Below, piece after piece: positions 26,412-39,400 of a stretch of 64,000 nucleotides of DNA; positions within the stretch are counted from its first letter, which is position 1; every line of letters begins with the position of its first letter. The notes under the pieces were generated by a model. The model had not been told where the DNA came from, did not search any database, and worked only from the letters and a program-made list of their open reading frames with translations. Source of the DNA: Tubulanus polymorphus (Eukaryota > Nemertea > Palaeonemertea > Tubulaniformes > Tubulanidae); assembly GCF_964204645.1 (NCBI RefSeq), contig NC_134026.1, forward strand, positions 19,300,650-19,364,649. The letters are read 5' to 3'. The translations under genes were made by a program, and so were the position numbers.

Positions 26412-27080
26412 TCAAGTGTTGAGTTTAACCAGTTTACAGAGGAATTTTGATATAAGTTTATTATGGGGTGAAAAACCATTATTAAGGTTTACAACGTTGT
26501 TCGAATTTTCAATAATTAATGCAGATTCCAAAATATGTCTTCTAGTTTTATCGCTGCAAGGGTAAACTAATTCAGCATTAGCAAAATCAAAATTGTGTGA
26601 AGTCTGAAAAACATGACTAGCAACTCCGCTTTCAGGTTTAAAGTTTTTTACATCTAATTTATGCTCTTTTATGCGTTGATTAAGATTCCGACCTGTTTCT
26701 CCTATATATACTTTGTCGCAAACTTTACAAGGTATTTTATAAATTCCACAGTTTAGGGATTCGGTTTTCGGTTTGTTGTTAATCAATATGTTACTAAGTT
26801 TATTATTGTATTTAAAGATGAGTTGTTTATTTAGTGACCGAAGAGAAACTTTAGAATTCTCGAGGAAAGGTACATACGGTACAATGATAGGCTGTTTATC
26901 GGTAGCCAACGTAGGAGTTCTAAGGTTGTTATTTCTAAAATGCGTAGTACGAGCTTTAAGTAGAGCTTTTTTCAATAGGAAATCGGGGTAGGCAAGTTTT
27001 TTGAGAGATTGGTTAATATGGTGAATTTCATCTGAATTTCTGGATTGTATATATATCTCATAATTTCTGTAGTATCTCAT
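26412..27080 (-). CDS. GIY-YIG endonuclease ORF of a Penelope-like element
   Basis: An uninterrupted 222-residue frame. Residues 112-127 hold the GIY...YIG signature (CGIYKIPC, then VYIGETGR), followed by the basic helix NLNQRIKEH with its conserved Arg. A Glu at about residue 185 (HILESALI) sits where the catalytic metal-binding Glu is expected. Cys111, Cys118 and Cys121 form the CX6-CX2-C cluster typical of Penelope-type endonucleases. The first 100 residues resemble the linker after the RT domain. The ATG lies inside the right inverted arm, so about the first 12 residues are encoded by arm sequence. In life the domain would be the C-terminal part of an RT-EN polyprotein; whether this truncated frame is translated is unknown. 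Confidence 0.85.
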   Translation of the reverse strand: MRYYRNYEIYIQSRNSDEIHHINQSLKKLAYPDFLLKKALLKARTTHFRNNNLRTPTLATDKQPIIVPYVPFLENSKVSLRSLNKQLIFKYNNKLSNILINNKPKTESLNCGIYKIPCKVCDKVYIGETGRNLNQRIKEHKLDVKNFKPESGVASHVFQTSHNFDFANAELVYPCSDKTRRHILESALIIENSNNVVNLNNGFSPHNKLISKFLCKLVKLNT

Positions 27081-27125
27081 TATTCCTGAAGATGACTATT
27101 AGGATATAGTCGAAACGTTGAATAA
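27080..27125 (+). ncRNA. Hammerhead ribozyme motif, right arm
   Basis: Identical in sequence to the left-arm copy, on the plus strand: TTATTC at 27080-27085, CTGAAGA at 27086-27092, stem II GACTAT 27094-27099 with ATAGTC 27106-27111, GAAAC 27112-27116, predicted cleavage after 27119, stem I partner GAATAA 27120-27125. It is in the sense direction of PUF60, 284 bases before its ATG, so a PUF60 transcript starting further upstream would contain it. Confidence 0.75.
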
Positions 27126-27408
27126 ACTACTATCTCAAAGTTTCATTTTCGGACTTTTTATTATCATTGTGGGATTCTCTCCTGATCTTCATGATGTACA
27201 CATTTATGAGGAATATATCAATTGTAATTGAATTGAAAATTGAATTGATTTGGTCCATGATTGTTGTTACCACATGCTACATTTTTCGAGCGGCCATTGT
27301 GAGGAAATTTTTTTCATACGCGCATTCTATGTACTTATTCTTTTCTCTTTCCTTCGATATATGAGCTCAATTTTTCAAACTCGGTAGACTCGGCTAAATA
27401 ACGAAATC

Positions 27409-30400
27409 ATGTTTTCGATGATGGACACGTTGAAAGCGCTGAACAACCAACAGAACGGCGTCAAAAATGAGGTAAAAAAATTTTATTGTCATACTAACTA
27501 ATTATCGAAAACGAGCGATCAAATTGATCGATGTTAGAGATGTACTGTCCTGTATTGGTGTTAATATTTTAAGTAATCTTGTATCGATGCTTATATTTTG
27601 TTACATGTATCTCTATCATTTGTTATTCTGGGATGATGATTTTCCGACCTTTTATTAGATTCATATTGATCACGAGTCTGAAATCAATAATGCAGAACCG
27701 TAGACAAAAATTGGGGGGAGGGCTGTGTTGTGAAGCATTCCGTGAATTTTTCTTTTAATACCGGTACAGCAATTTAGTCTGATCTGTAAAAGCATTCAAA
27801 ATTTAGGTAATTTTTTTGATTTTGTTAGTCAATCATTGCGAAAGAACAATGCAGCGAGTTGAATGTGTTCAGCGAGTCAGTTATCCTGGAAATTCGAACC
27901 TGATGGCATTGATATTAATATGGAATGAAACTCTGCCACACTAGACTGAGTGCGCAGTCTAGATGATGTCATTTTTGCCAATCAGATATCCCATTTTATT
28001 TTAGCCTGAGTTTTCCCATTTACAGTTCTTCCGTGAAATTTACCTCAGTGATTATACAACGGGCAATCTGGTTATTGCCGCAAATAAATGAAGCTAGTGT
28101 GAAGCTGTCTTAGTGGCCATTTCTCATCTGACGTCGAGAGACTTCATAATTTTATGGGGGAGGGCCTACGGCATGAGGCACCTACCTATAACAATTCTGA
28201 CCTTTTCAAACTTACCTGTTTTCATCCCTGGTAATTATTTGGAGCAATATAGAGTTCAAGATGTAATGGCTGTAAGTCAAAACGAAGTGCTTACCCGTAC
28301 GTTACGTACGCGCATGCGTGAAAGAATAGGGTTAGGGTTAGGTAAGGCTATGTATAAATGAACTTTCATCAACCCTGCAGTTGTGTTCTGTGGCTCAGTG
28401 GGTAAGGCACTGGTCTACAGTGGGATAGATACATTTGTATTTTTCTTTTGGTTTCGAATCAATATTGAAAGTCAAATTTCTATTGTATTGCGCATGCGCT
28501 AATAACCTACTCACTTACAGATAGCCTGTGAAGATCACCGTACGGGTAGCCGCAGCCAATTAAAAAAGTTACGTCTGTCACAAAACCAATGAGATAAAAT
28601 TTTGCATCATTGTTAAAGAAAAAAACTTGGCTTTGCGGACATGCCATATATTCAAATTCATTTCAAGTTAGAGTCGTCATGAAATTTCATAGTTTGTCCT
28701 GCTGTCTTGGGAAGTATCAAAGTGTCACAGATTTTTAAACAATTAACTTGGTCGCAGTTTTTATCGACAAAAATTTTGCTATTTTTGCTAGCAGTGAGGA
28801 ATAAATAATCAACATAAGTAGTGATCACCGCTGTGCTGACAGTTGGTTATTAACTTTGTTCACATTGAGTTAAATTTCCTGAATGTTCTCTAAATATAAC
28901 GTAACTTTTGTTCATGATAAAGCTCGTTTGCGGGGGCCTTTTCATGAGCATTTTGTCGTTCGCCAAATATCTATCATGTTTGACATTTTTTGACGCTGCG
29001 CCAACTGCGCTCTCATGTGCGGGCAACTCGGCGCTATTTCCATTTCATTCGTCATCAATGCGCATGCGTCATTACTCAAAAATTGAGGATAGCGGATTGT
29101 ATATTGAATTCAGATTAGAAAAACACTGATTTATGACATGAATATCACTTTCTGTTGATATGGGATTTCTTTAAAAAATCTAAATCATAATTTTCCCCAG
29201 GCAAGGCTTTTAATCCCGGTGTAGATATAATGAGAACAGAAAAATTTCTTTATATTCAAATAGATTTGACAAATGCTACAGATATGCAGGAAATTTGGTT
29301 GTATAATGCATACGTGCTTGCCACAGCTCCCTTTGCCGAGCGCAGTTTTCGGCTCGTGTTCGAGGCCCTATATTCTGCGCTAAATGCATACGGAAAATTT
29401 GCTTGTGTGCGGGGGCCTTAATGGGTCATTGAATTATTGTCTCGCCTACGCCAAAATCTCATATATCGGGATCTGACTTAGCGGGCTTTTGTCCGGGTTT
29501 TTTGAAAATTCTTTTGAGAGTGATGAAATTATTTTTATTTTCTCTTTATAGCCAGGCAGCGATGATGACGACAACGACACGCAGGCGCACGCCGAGATTA
29601 AGCCGATGATCTCGACGATGATACCCGATATTCCACCGCCGCCGATTCCTCAGCTGCTGCAACCGGTGCCAACAATCGTACCACCTGTGGCGCCACAACC
29701 GGTCGCCGCGCCAGTACCGCCGCCTCCCGTCATAATGCCGCAATCCGTGCCGTCGGTCGTCGACTATCCGGCGCCGGAACCGTTGGCCAAAATGATGAAG
29801 ATCGAACCGCCGGTCAAGATCGAACAAGATGGTAGGTTATAATCTCCTGAAATTAGCGAACCCATCTTGAAGGATGAACAGTCCTCTGAATATAGATATT
29901 TGTTAGTTACAGCTGCTGAAGCGCTGGTTTTTCAGCGGACTGTGTCGATCCTAATCATTGGGTCTTATAAAGTTTGTTCTTTTTAACTTCGTCTCGGAAA
30001 AAAATTGTTTCGAATTTTGTAATTTTGAATTGCGGTCATAATGTTTGAAATTCTAAATCTATTCGAATGTACGGGGGCTCTTTTCGTCATTACTTGCGGT
30101 TAAGCTCGAAATATTGTTAATCAATTTGGACATTACGAATCGAAATGATATCGAGAAAGTACCCGGTTCAATTGTACGTAAGAACAGGCCCTTAAAGTTG
30201 TATGGGTGAGAATGTTTCGTATGCAGTCTGTTCCATAATCATCACCATCATTTATCTCTTCATTTTCTTCCTTTTCGAAATTTCGATCATCAATTGGAAA
30301 ACAGTTCAAACCATTCAGGTGGCCATTGCTGCATTTGTAGTTGTGGTCACCAAATTGCTTATCTTGGTAAAGAAAAATTCAAACGTACCTGCTGCTTGGA

Positions 30401-33400
30401 TTTTGTACCTATTACGGGGTGAAAATTGTCCAATCATTGCTCTTTTCTTACAATGGCATATTAGGTTTATTGAGGTGAAAAACTTTGTAGAAAAAACAGT
30501 TTTATAGCAAGTGAAATCTTCAGTTAACTTGGGGATAGATAAGTGCGCGGATTTAAAATCGATAACTGGTGCGCCAGGATCGAGGGGTTCCACACCGTGA
30601 ATATAGATGTTGTACATATATTTCATATGCATGATGAACTTGAAGAATATAACTAGGTATATTACGGATTTTTTTGTTTTTTTGTCCAACAATTTTTTAC
30701 GTATGATGTGTGCGGTTTTTTAACATGGGTTTCTCTTCTCTTTTTTATATGTCTTTCAGAGAAAACGCTGAAAAATGCGACTTAAAATCTCCTCCCATTA
30801 CCGTAATACTAGTGTTGGTCGTGGTCCGAAGACATCTGTGCCATCACCTGGGCAAACCGCTACAAATTTGGCTAGCGACTTGACACTTGTTTTTTTTTGT
30901 CTATTCATATTATTTTTTCCGACGTACCTGTGCGCATTTTTTACACATATGTACATGTTTTTGTTGTCTTTTGCAGGCAGGGGAACAACGCTTAGGCCTA
31001 TGTCATATCTCTTAGGAGCAAGGTTCACACGACTTGCTACTTGATTTCTTTCTTTTTTTCAATCTTGTGTCGTTGTTGTTCTCAAAAAATTATCCCACTC
31101 CTCTGAGTCTTCGTCAGAAACTGAAATTTTAATTCACTTGTATCCACGCTTCTGACTATATCCTCTCAAAAAAAAGACAAATGTGTCACACATATATATG
31201 CCATGTTTTTTTCTGGTGTCTTTTACAGAACGATGGTCGACCGTATATTTCCTGGTTGTTGATATTAACGTTCGTGGACTCCTCGGTCTGACTGACCGTG
31301 TTGAAAAAAGGGGATGTTTTGCGTAGAATTAATTGTCTTTTTTGTTTTGTTTTTTTCTCGAGAGTCGTCATTGATTGATGACATTAATCAAAATTGTCTC
31401 CATGTCTCTTCCCATGCTTTCGATATATTTGCAGATTTCTCCACCAAAGACTCGGTGTGGTTGGTGTTGAAGGATTTTTGGATTTATCCTGCCCTATATA
31501 AAAAATCTAGATTTTTTTACATGAATCAAATTTATTAAAATTGAAATTGATGTCATGTTTTATGACCTATAACTTCATTTCTGGCTTTTGACATTTAGTT
31601 TGAAGAACATATAGGCTATTTAACAGTGTTGGTTGCTCAAAGGTGGTTTGAAGTCAACTGGTGGATAACAGACTTTTAAAAAGGATAATATTTGATTAAA
31701 ACTATATTGTTACTGGGGTACTTTTCTGATGGTGAACTTAAATCAACTTTTTAGCAACTGGCCCAGTTGGATGACATGGATCTATCAAGTGGCTGGTTTT
31801 GTAGATGGGCAAAAGTACGACACCGTTATTCCTTGTCCTGCTACCAAAGTGTCATACCTAGGTATAAGCTATGTTCTGCCAGAATCTGGGTGACATTATC
31901 ATTTCCTTCGGTTTCAAAATACATTACCCTGCATTATTCTGATAACAAACTTTCATAATTTGTAAGGATTGGCCAGAGTTAAACTCAATTCATGCCAGTA
32001 TCAAGAGTGACAGGATTGTCGATGAAAATTAGAACGTATTTTGGTTTCAGGATTTTTATCAAAGGTTATGTTTTTGAAATATATGAGTGCTGCCTTAATA
32101 GGGGATTGCTATAGTTGACGGGTCATGCTTAGGAAATTGCCGGTTGTACATGTACTCAAAAATGTCGATCAAGAAAGAAATTGGGTAAAATTCGAAGATC
32201 TTGCGCGAAAGGATTAAGAAATGAACCATTGCCCGGCCTTGAGTTTTGCATTCGCGACACCATATGTAATGTTCTTGTTTTCTCTTCTTTCTCTGTATTT
32301 TGCATATTACCGAAAAAGCATGACGGGCAAAACCTGTATACTGGGTTAATCTACGTAGTGACGGAGGCACCACATAAGATTGGCAATGGCCTTCCAGTCA
32401 TTGCACAGAAACCATCGGTAATCCATTCTATAAAAAAAAAAAAATGCTGCGATTAGTGTTTCTCAACGACGTCTGTCATCCGCGTGGCGCATCAACGAAA
32501 AACGATTGAAGGAATTGTGATATACAAATATGTATATCGAACAGAATACGAAGTCCACTCTCTTGTTTTGTTATCATATTTATGTATTGATTGATAATTC
32601 AGTTCATGTTGCCCCTGGTCGACCTGGCTCTGTTTGCATATGCCGGTTACATTAAAATTGGCTTGAAATAAAGCGTAACTCGCATATCTTGGTGAATTCT
32701 ACGTTCAAAATATATCATACGACCTGAGACGCAAACCAATTTGAATACACCATTTCTTATGATATTTTTATTTGTACGCTGAATATGATTTCGATAGAGA
32801 ATTTACCGCAGACCTCCGTATTGTTTCCCTCAATTAATTCTCGATCGTTTGCTTTTTAGAAGTCGTCCCTGTGCCGGCGGTCCCGATGGCTCTGCAGGCC
32901 GAACAATGCGGCCCGCTGATCGAGGGACCCGGCGCGAAAAAGACGCCGAAAGCATTCCAGTTGCCGAAGTTATTGTCTTTGCAACAAGAGGCGGTGAATC
33001 GCGCCAAGAAGTACGCCATGGAACAGAGTATTAAGAGTGTCCTGGTGAAGCAGACCATAGCTCATCAACAGCAGGTTAGACACTTAGAAGCCTTTGGTTT
33101 TCAGTAATGTTACTATTTTACGATTAGATATACTGATTTGATTTGTTTGATACGTACAGAATTATAAAAGATGTTCTGAAGGGTCTTACTGTTGATTACT
33201 GATAAATTTGAACATCTTCTTTCACATTTCAATGAAGTGTTACTGAAAAAGATTAAATTTGTTACTGATTTCATATCTCAAAGGTTGGCAGCCTTGTAAT
33301 CAAGCACAGACATTTTTTCAATCGATGCTGTGATTTTTGAAGATGTTAACTCATCTTATGGCTGTTTATTTTGTTCCTTTTCAGCAAATGCAAAATTTCC

Positions 33401-36400
33401 AGAACACAGTACAGCGACAGCAGGCACTCGCGCTGATGTGTCGCATCTACGTCGGTAGCATAAATTTCGAAATAAAGGAGGATACGATCAAACAGGCTTT
33501 CATGCCATTCGGTCCGATTAAAAGTGTCAACTTGTCGTGGGATCCGGTCACTAATAAACACAAGGGCTTCGCATTTATTGAGTATGAATTACCAGAAGCT
33601 GCACATTTGGCTTTAGAGCAAATGAACGGAGTGATGATTGGAGGACGAAATATAAAGGTAAAATATAATCATGTAGTCAGTGCTTACTTAAAAATACCGG
33701 TATCAGGATCGACTACCTGAACTCCCATTTCCCCTTCGGGCATTTGACACTTGGATGCCATTCTTAAAATTTTTTAATCCTCCAGCCGAGGCTTTGCGTG
33801 GGCTTAAGAGTCCGACCAAAACTTATCGATTATAGAAACAAACATATCGAATATGAAGGAGAGGTGAGCCGGGCAAGTTGGTAGGTGATACCTGAGCATT
33901 GAATACAGTAGCTTAGATGTCAGTCTCCCCAGGGAGAGATGACTGTAAGAGATATCAGCTTGGGGTATTACTACCAACTGTTGGAAAGAATCTGTAAAGT
34001 GCTTTGAGCAGAGTATCTGGATAAAGTACATCATAACACTCATTATGATTATTATTACATTAATTATAATGTCGCCCAACTATACTAGTGGATGTTATGA
34101 AGTGCGGGGTCGTTAGAGGCTGCAGATTCATACCAGCATGCCCTGTATACATTTATACCCAATAATCGAATAGCAAATAGTATTTCTGTAATATTTCTGT
34201 AATTTCAGGTCGGCCGACCGAGTAATATGCCTCAAGCGCAACCAATCATCGAAGAACTCGCGCACGAAGCAAAGTCCTACAATCGAATATACATCGCATC
34301 AATTCATAATGATCTGACTGAAAATGACATAAAAAGGTAACATACACTTTCTTCGGATTTTCATCATTACGGATATGATTGATATTAATTAATTCAGATT
34401 TTTCGTTCAACTAGATGGATTTTTTGGTTGATTGATTTCGATTTCACGTTATTCCATTTTGACAACGGTCGGCATTAATTTAGTGTTGAAAGTCATTCAA
34501 GCCAAATAAGATAGTGGAATTGCTTCTATGGATAATTAAGCAACAAACATCATCCAACAAATTACAAATGCATAATTTACTCAATATTTTTCTGACTCAA
34601 AAAAATGCCCAATAATTTACTGCTTTGCTATACTTCGACCATTTTACTTTCTGATCTGGCACCGGGTCAAATGATATTTCTAAGATCTTATGAAGTATTT
34701 GACTGCTGCACCGTCTATTTATATCAATGAGGAAATCAAAATGGTGTAATGCAGTTTATTTTGTTCCTCACAAGCGCGGCAACAAGCTTAATAGTGGGTT
34801 TAATCGATCAAATACCATAATGTCTTTATGGTTTAAAATTTTCAGCGTGTTCCAAGCTTTCGGTACAATACTGAGCTGTCATTTGGCACCGGACACGACA
34901 AAGCCATCTAAACACAAGTAAGATCATAGCGATTTACTCTTCTAATCTGCTCACAACTGGGGATATGGGCTTTCCTTATATTTGATGTATCTTTCGTGTT
35001 GAATTACAGAGGTTATGGTTTCATCGAATACGGTTCATCGCAGTCAGCCCAGGATGCAGTCTCTTCGATGAATCTGTTCGATCTTGGGGGACAATTCCTT
35101 CGAGTTGGAAAGGTAGGTTGTACATGTATAAGGAAAGAACAGCAATATATTTCAATGTTCAGAATATGCCAGTTCCTGAACTTATAAGCTGAGTTTTTAT
35201 CGAGGCAAACTCGGCATAATGCCACGTTTTCTTGGTCGGTGAGAATACAATATCTGAAATGCTGCAATCACTTTGAATTTGCTTGAAATCTGGAAACGGA
35301 AAAGAGCACTCCTCATACTTTGTGGAATTTGTGAATTAACTTTGTACCTACCCGGTATGAATATTTCCAAATCACAATGAAATGAAAAATTGTGACTCAT
35401 GACATCTCTGATTATGATGAGTCTCAGTGAAGATCATTTCTTTTTGTAAACGTTCACCAAAGGCATTGAATAGTAGAATAGAATTGTATTTCACTATACA
35501 GTAAACTCTGCCTTAGTCAGATCCACATGCTCTACTCGGTGCAGTATAAAAAAGATTTAAGTTTCCAGATGAAGTAATGCTTTCGTGGTTTCAAACAACC
35601 AAAAACTGAGGTCACTTATTCAAATAGTACACATTTGATGATTTATTTTTACAGTGAATAAACCTTATATTAGCAACCATAGTCCTTTATAAATGAGTTC
35701 CAAAATATTAAAAAAATTGGTCTTCCAAGTCGGATTCCCCCTATGTCAGACGAAATTATCGGGTACAAATTGATCCGACTTAGGCGGAGTTTACTGTATA
35801 TTAGTACGTATGCATATTTTGTAACCACGATCGATTGCAAAAATGTAGCTCATGACATATTTACAAATATGTTGAGTTTCTTAGGTTCTGTATATGTTCT
35901 CCTGTTGACTCTTGTGCATATACCGTATTGTTAAAAATGAAAATCAAATTCTATGTTTGTGGTGACCCATATAGTTTCAAATCATTCGGGCAATTACCAG
36001 TTTTACTCGGAACATTTAAAATTGAACTCATATTTTCAGTGTATTACTCCACCGAATGCCGGACAAGCTCCGTCTGGTCCGGGAAGTATGCCAACTGCTG
36101 CTGCCGTCGCTGCGGCCGCTGTTACAGCTAAAATCACTGCAATGGATCTTACTAATGTAAGTACACGAAGAGACGATATTAGTAACGCACTCACAGCCAA
36201 TTCGATACTGAGCTGCCCCCAGTTACGACTTTGGGGTATCTTATCGTTGGCAATTACATCAATTGGAAAGACAAAATGTGAAGAGAACGTCGTTGGCGTT
36301 CATACGTATTCCAATCGCATGCATGATGCATTTCTGAAAAAATTTGGCCGGATTTTATCTAACTTGAGTGTTGCTGATAAAAATTCCATAAAAACCCCAC

Positions 36401-39400
36401 CAGGATGTGTCATGTGTGTGAGGAGCCTGTCATAAGATGCTAAACCCAGAAAATGGTCCTTAATATTTTAAGTGAAGGTCTTCGGCAAGTTCTTAACCTT
36501 TTCGTTACGAAATAATGACCTCACACACCATGCATGACGTATTATTACGTTGCAAATATATGAGTCATTTCGCCACTGGTAAGCAGCTGTGTACTTACCA
36601 GTGGTGTAATGACTCGTATATAATGAGTAATAACCGTCCTCTTCAATTTAGTTCCAATTTTTACTCATAGATGGAGGGATAGGGCCTAGTACCTCTAATA
36701 GCTAATTGATTTGATTTAATGATGCCATTGAGTTCGAATCCTGGTGAGGGGTGTAAAATTATCTGCGGTAGTGAAGAGGGTAAAAACTCCTTTAATTTCA
36801 TCTGAATGGAAGTGTAAAATTCTGTTAAGAAGATAATTGGTATGATTTAATCATTGAGGGAAGAATCAAATATGGTTCTTTCAAATAAACCATTCATACC
36901 AACTCAAATCAAACGTTACTCCCATAGCCTAACCATTACTATTAATTCGAAATGTCCATCTTAAATATATTAAGACCTGTTATATTGATACTGATTTGAA
37001 ATTACTTTTCATAGATTCCGGGACCACCTGGCGTAGCTATTCCATCGCTATCAAGCTCGGCGTCGAACTCTCCGGTGTTGCCTCCGCCGGGCGTAGCCGT
37101 GCCAACCGCCATTGGTTTACCTCCAGCTGTCGTCGCCCCAGTAAGTCTCATCGCGCCAACCAGTCTCAGCGCAGCTCCAACGATACCGAACATCACCAGT
37201 ATCAGCGCTCCTGGCATCGTCGTGCCCCAGCTCAGCGGAACACCCACAGCTGTTTCGCCTGTCAATAATCCAGTCAGAGGTAAGCGATTATTTCACTTAC
37301 ACAAAATTCATCAAAGGGTAAAAACCGGCGTAAAAGTCTACGCGGCGTATAAGTCGAGGTCGATTACCGGTCAAGTCCTACATTTCATGATTTTAACATA
37401 TATCCGGCTTATAAGTCGAGTCCCTTCTCTTAGAAGAATAATTACTTGTATCATTATATTGAATAGTTTGTTTTGAGAAGTCAACAATATAACAGTATAA
37501 GTCAAGGTCAATAATTTAGTGGTAAAATCAAGGATTAAAACCTTCGACTTATACGCCGGTTTTTATGGTAATTTATTTCAAGCATAAGGAATGAATGACT
37601 CTAGAGTACGTAACGGGACGAGTGGTACTGTATAGGTTAACTATTTATTTGACGCACGAGCTTTGACTCTAGAGTACGTACATGAAAATACCCTATATTA
37701 CTTTCATTTCAATTTATTGTAGATGCTAAAGCTGGGCAACAGTTGTCGGATGCTCAGAAGAAGTTAGTTGAAGAAGATGTGCCACAAACTCTCGATCAAC
37801 AAGAAAACATGAAAATTAGTGGCAGCAACGCCAGGCACATGGTCATGCAAAAACTGATGAGACAGTCAGAGGTAGGTCCTTTGAATATTGAAGCAGTAAC
37901 GTTGTTGTTGGACATCGCCACGATCTTGACTGTTGTCATAACTGTATTTCCATTCTCGATTGTCATTACAAGATACCTTGCATACACGGTATTCGATGAC
38001 ATATTATATGGGTTTTAGAAAGGCATCCATCTTTAAAAGAAAGCAGTGTTCTCCACTACAGATTTTAGAGGGGCGGCCATCCATAGTTTTTACTCTGCTG
38101 GAGACTTATCATAGATAATACCAAAAGATAAATGGGGGAATTATAGACTTCAAGGGTCAATCAGTTGAATCTCCTATTTTGCCACCAATATGGTGTAGTC
38201 ATGTGGGACCTCTACCGCAGTGCAAGTGAGACTGTGGTGCAATTAAATGGTTAACAGAATTATTTGATGAACAATGGGTGGGAAGTTGTTGCGTACAATC
38301 AATCTGATGATTGAAAAATGCTTTTTCCCCCACAGCATCGGGTGATGGTTTTGCGAAATATGGTCGGTGTAGAAGATTTAGACGACGAATTGGAAACTGA
38401 AGTAACAGAAGAATGCGGCAAATTCGGACACGTAGACCGCGTGATCATTTATCAAGAACGACAAGGAGAAGAGGAAGATGCTGACGTGATTGTGAAAATA
38501 TTCGTTGAATTCGGCGATGAAAAAGGTAGGAATTTTATCGATGTTGATTATAGGTTCGTGGTCCAAATCTCTGCAGTTGAATAAGGAAAAACCTGATAGA
38601 ATATCCATGTGGATGTACAATTGAACTGAAGAGTCCCACTAATGAAATTTACGAGAATATTGGATTGAACTTAATGCAGTAGAAATTTTGCTTTCCTCTG
38701 ATCTCGCAGGAGCAAGAAATTTCGTTAGGAGGCAAATGAATTGTGAGGCGCGATAAACGTCCAATAATTTCCGGCAAAGAAGCCTTCTTCGCCCATTAAA
38801 AATCGACTAATTCGTACCACACAACATAACACGAGCGCGCCAACCAAGCTTGGTCGTTTCCCTGTAACGTCAATTTTATTTTTCATGAAAAAACCAAAGT
38901 TCACGTGTCGAACAAGGTGGTCAGATCATCATCACATGAATAGGCTACTGGCACCGCTACTTTGGCAATGAAAGATTCCACGTAGGGATCATTCATTTAT
39001 TAAGTACGCATGAAATTTGAATTTTTTAACCCTCCTCCCCCTCTGTACGCAAAATTGGCCATTTTACCTATACGTTTAGCATTACAGTACGCCATTGCAC
39101 TGACCCTTACCCCCTCCCCTAATGCATACATAATAAATGAATGACCCCGTATGGCAGGCCAGGATCTGCAAGGTTCGCTAGTGGTTGTTCGGTTACTGTG
39201 CATTTCTTCTACCTTTCAATTAAATTCGAGTCAGCTTTTCTCTTTAATGAATCAATTTCTAATAAAGCTATCCATACGCTTATTGGGACATCAATGTTAT
39301 ACCTATTCGATGACTTATTTGACAACATTTCCATTTGGGAGCCTAAAAATCTCGTTCAAAATGAACTAATTTTCACTGTGTAAGCGAGTATATTGTAGCG

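Larger units (their letters stand above)
25961..27183 (-). mobile_element. Penelope-like element, endonuclease-only, inverted hammerhead arms
   Basis: A GIY-YIG ORF (26412-27080, minus) is enclosed by inverted 145-bp arms at 25999-26143 and 27039-27183 that appear identical base for base. Each arm holds a hammerhead motif. The 12-bp word GATCTTCATGAT occurs at 25949-25960 and 27184-27195, flanking the whole unit as a target-site duplication would, with a 38-bp extra tail (25961-25998) on the left. There is no reverse transcriptase, so the copy is non-autonomous. Identical arms point to a recent insertion. Its right border is 226 bp upstream of the PUF60 start codon. Confidence 0.85.

Noticed and set aside
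22650-27183. RT fragment and GIY-YIG ORF as one split Penelope-like element
   Set aside because: The RT lies downstream of the endonuclease in their common orientation, the reverse of the expected order, and the endonuclease unit has its own closed borders.
29546-29827. Minus-strand Arg/His-rich protein
   Set aside because: It is a shadow of the proline-rich PUF60 exon 2.
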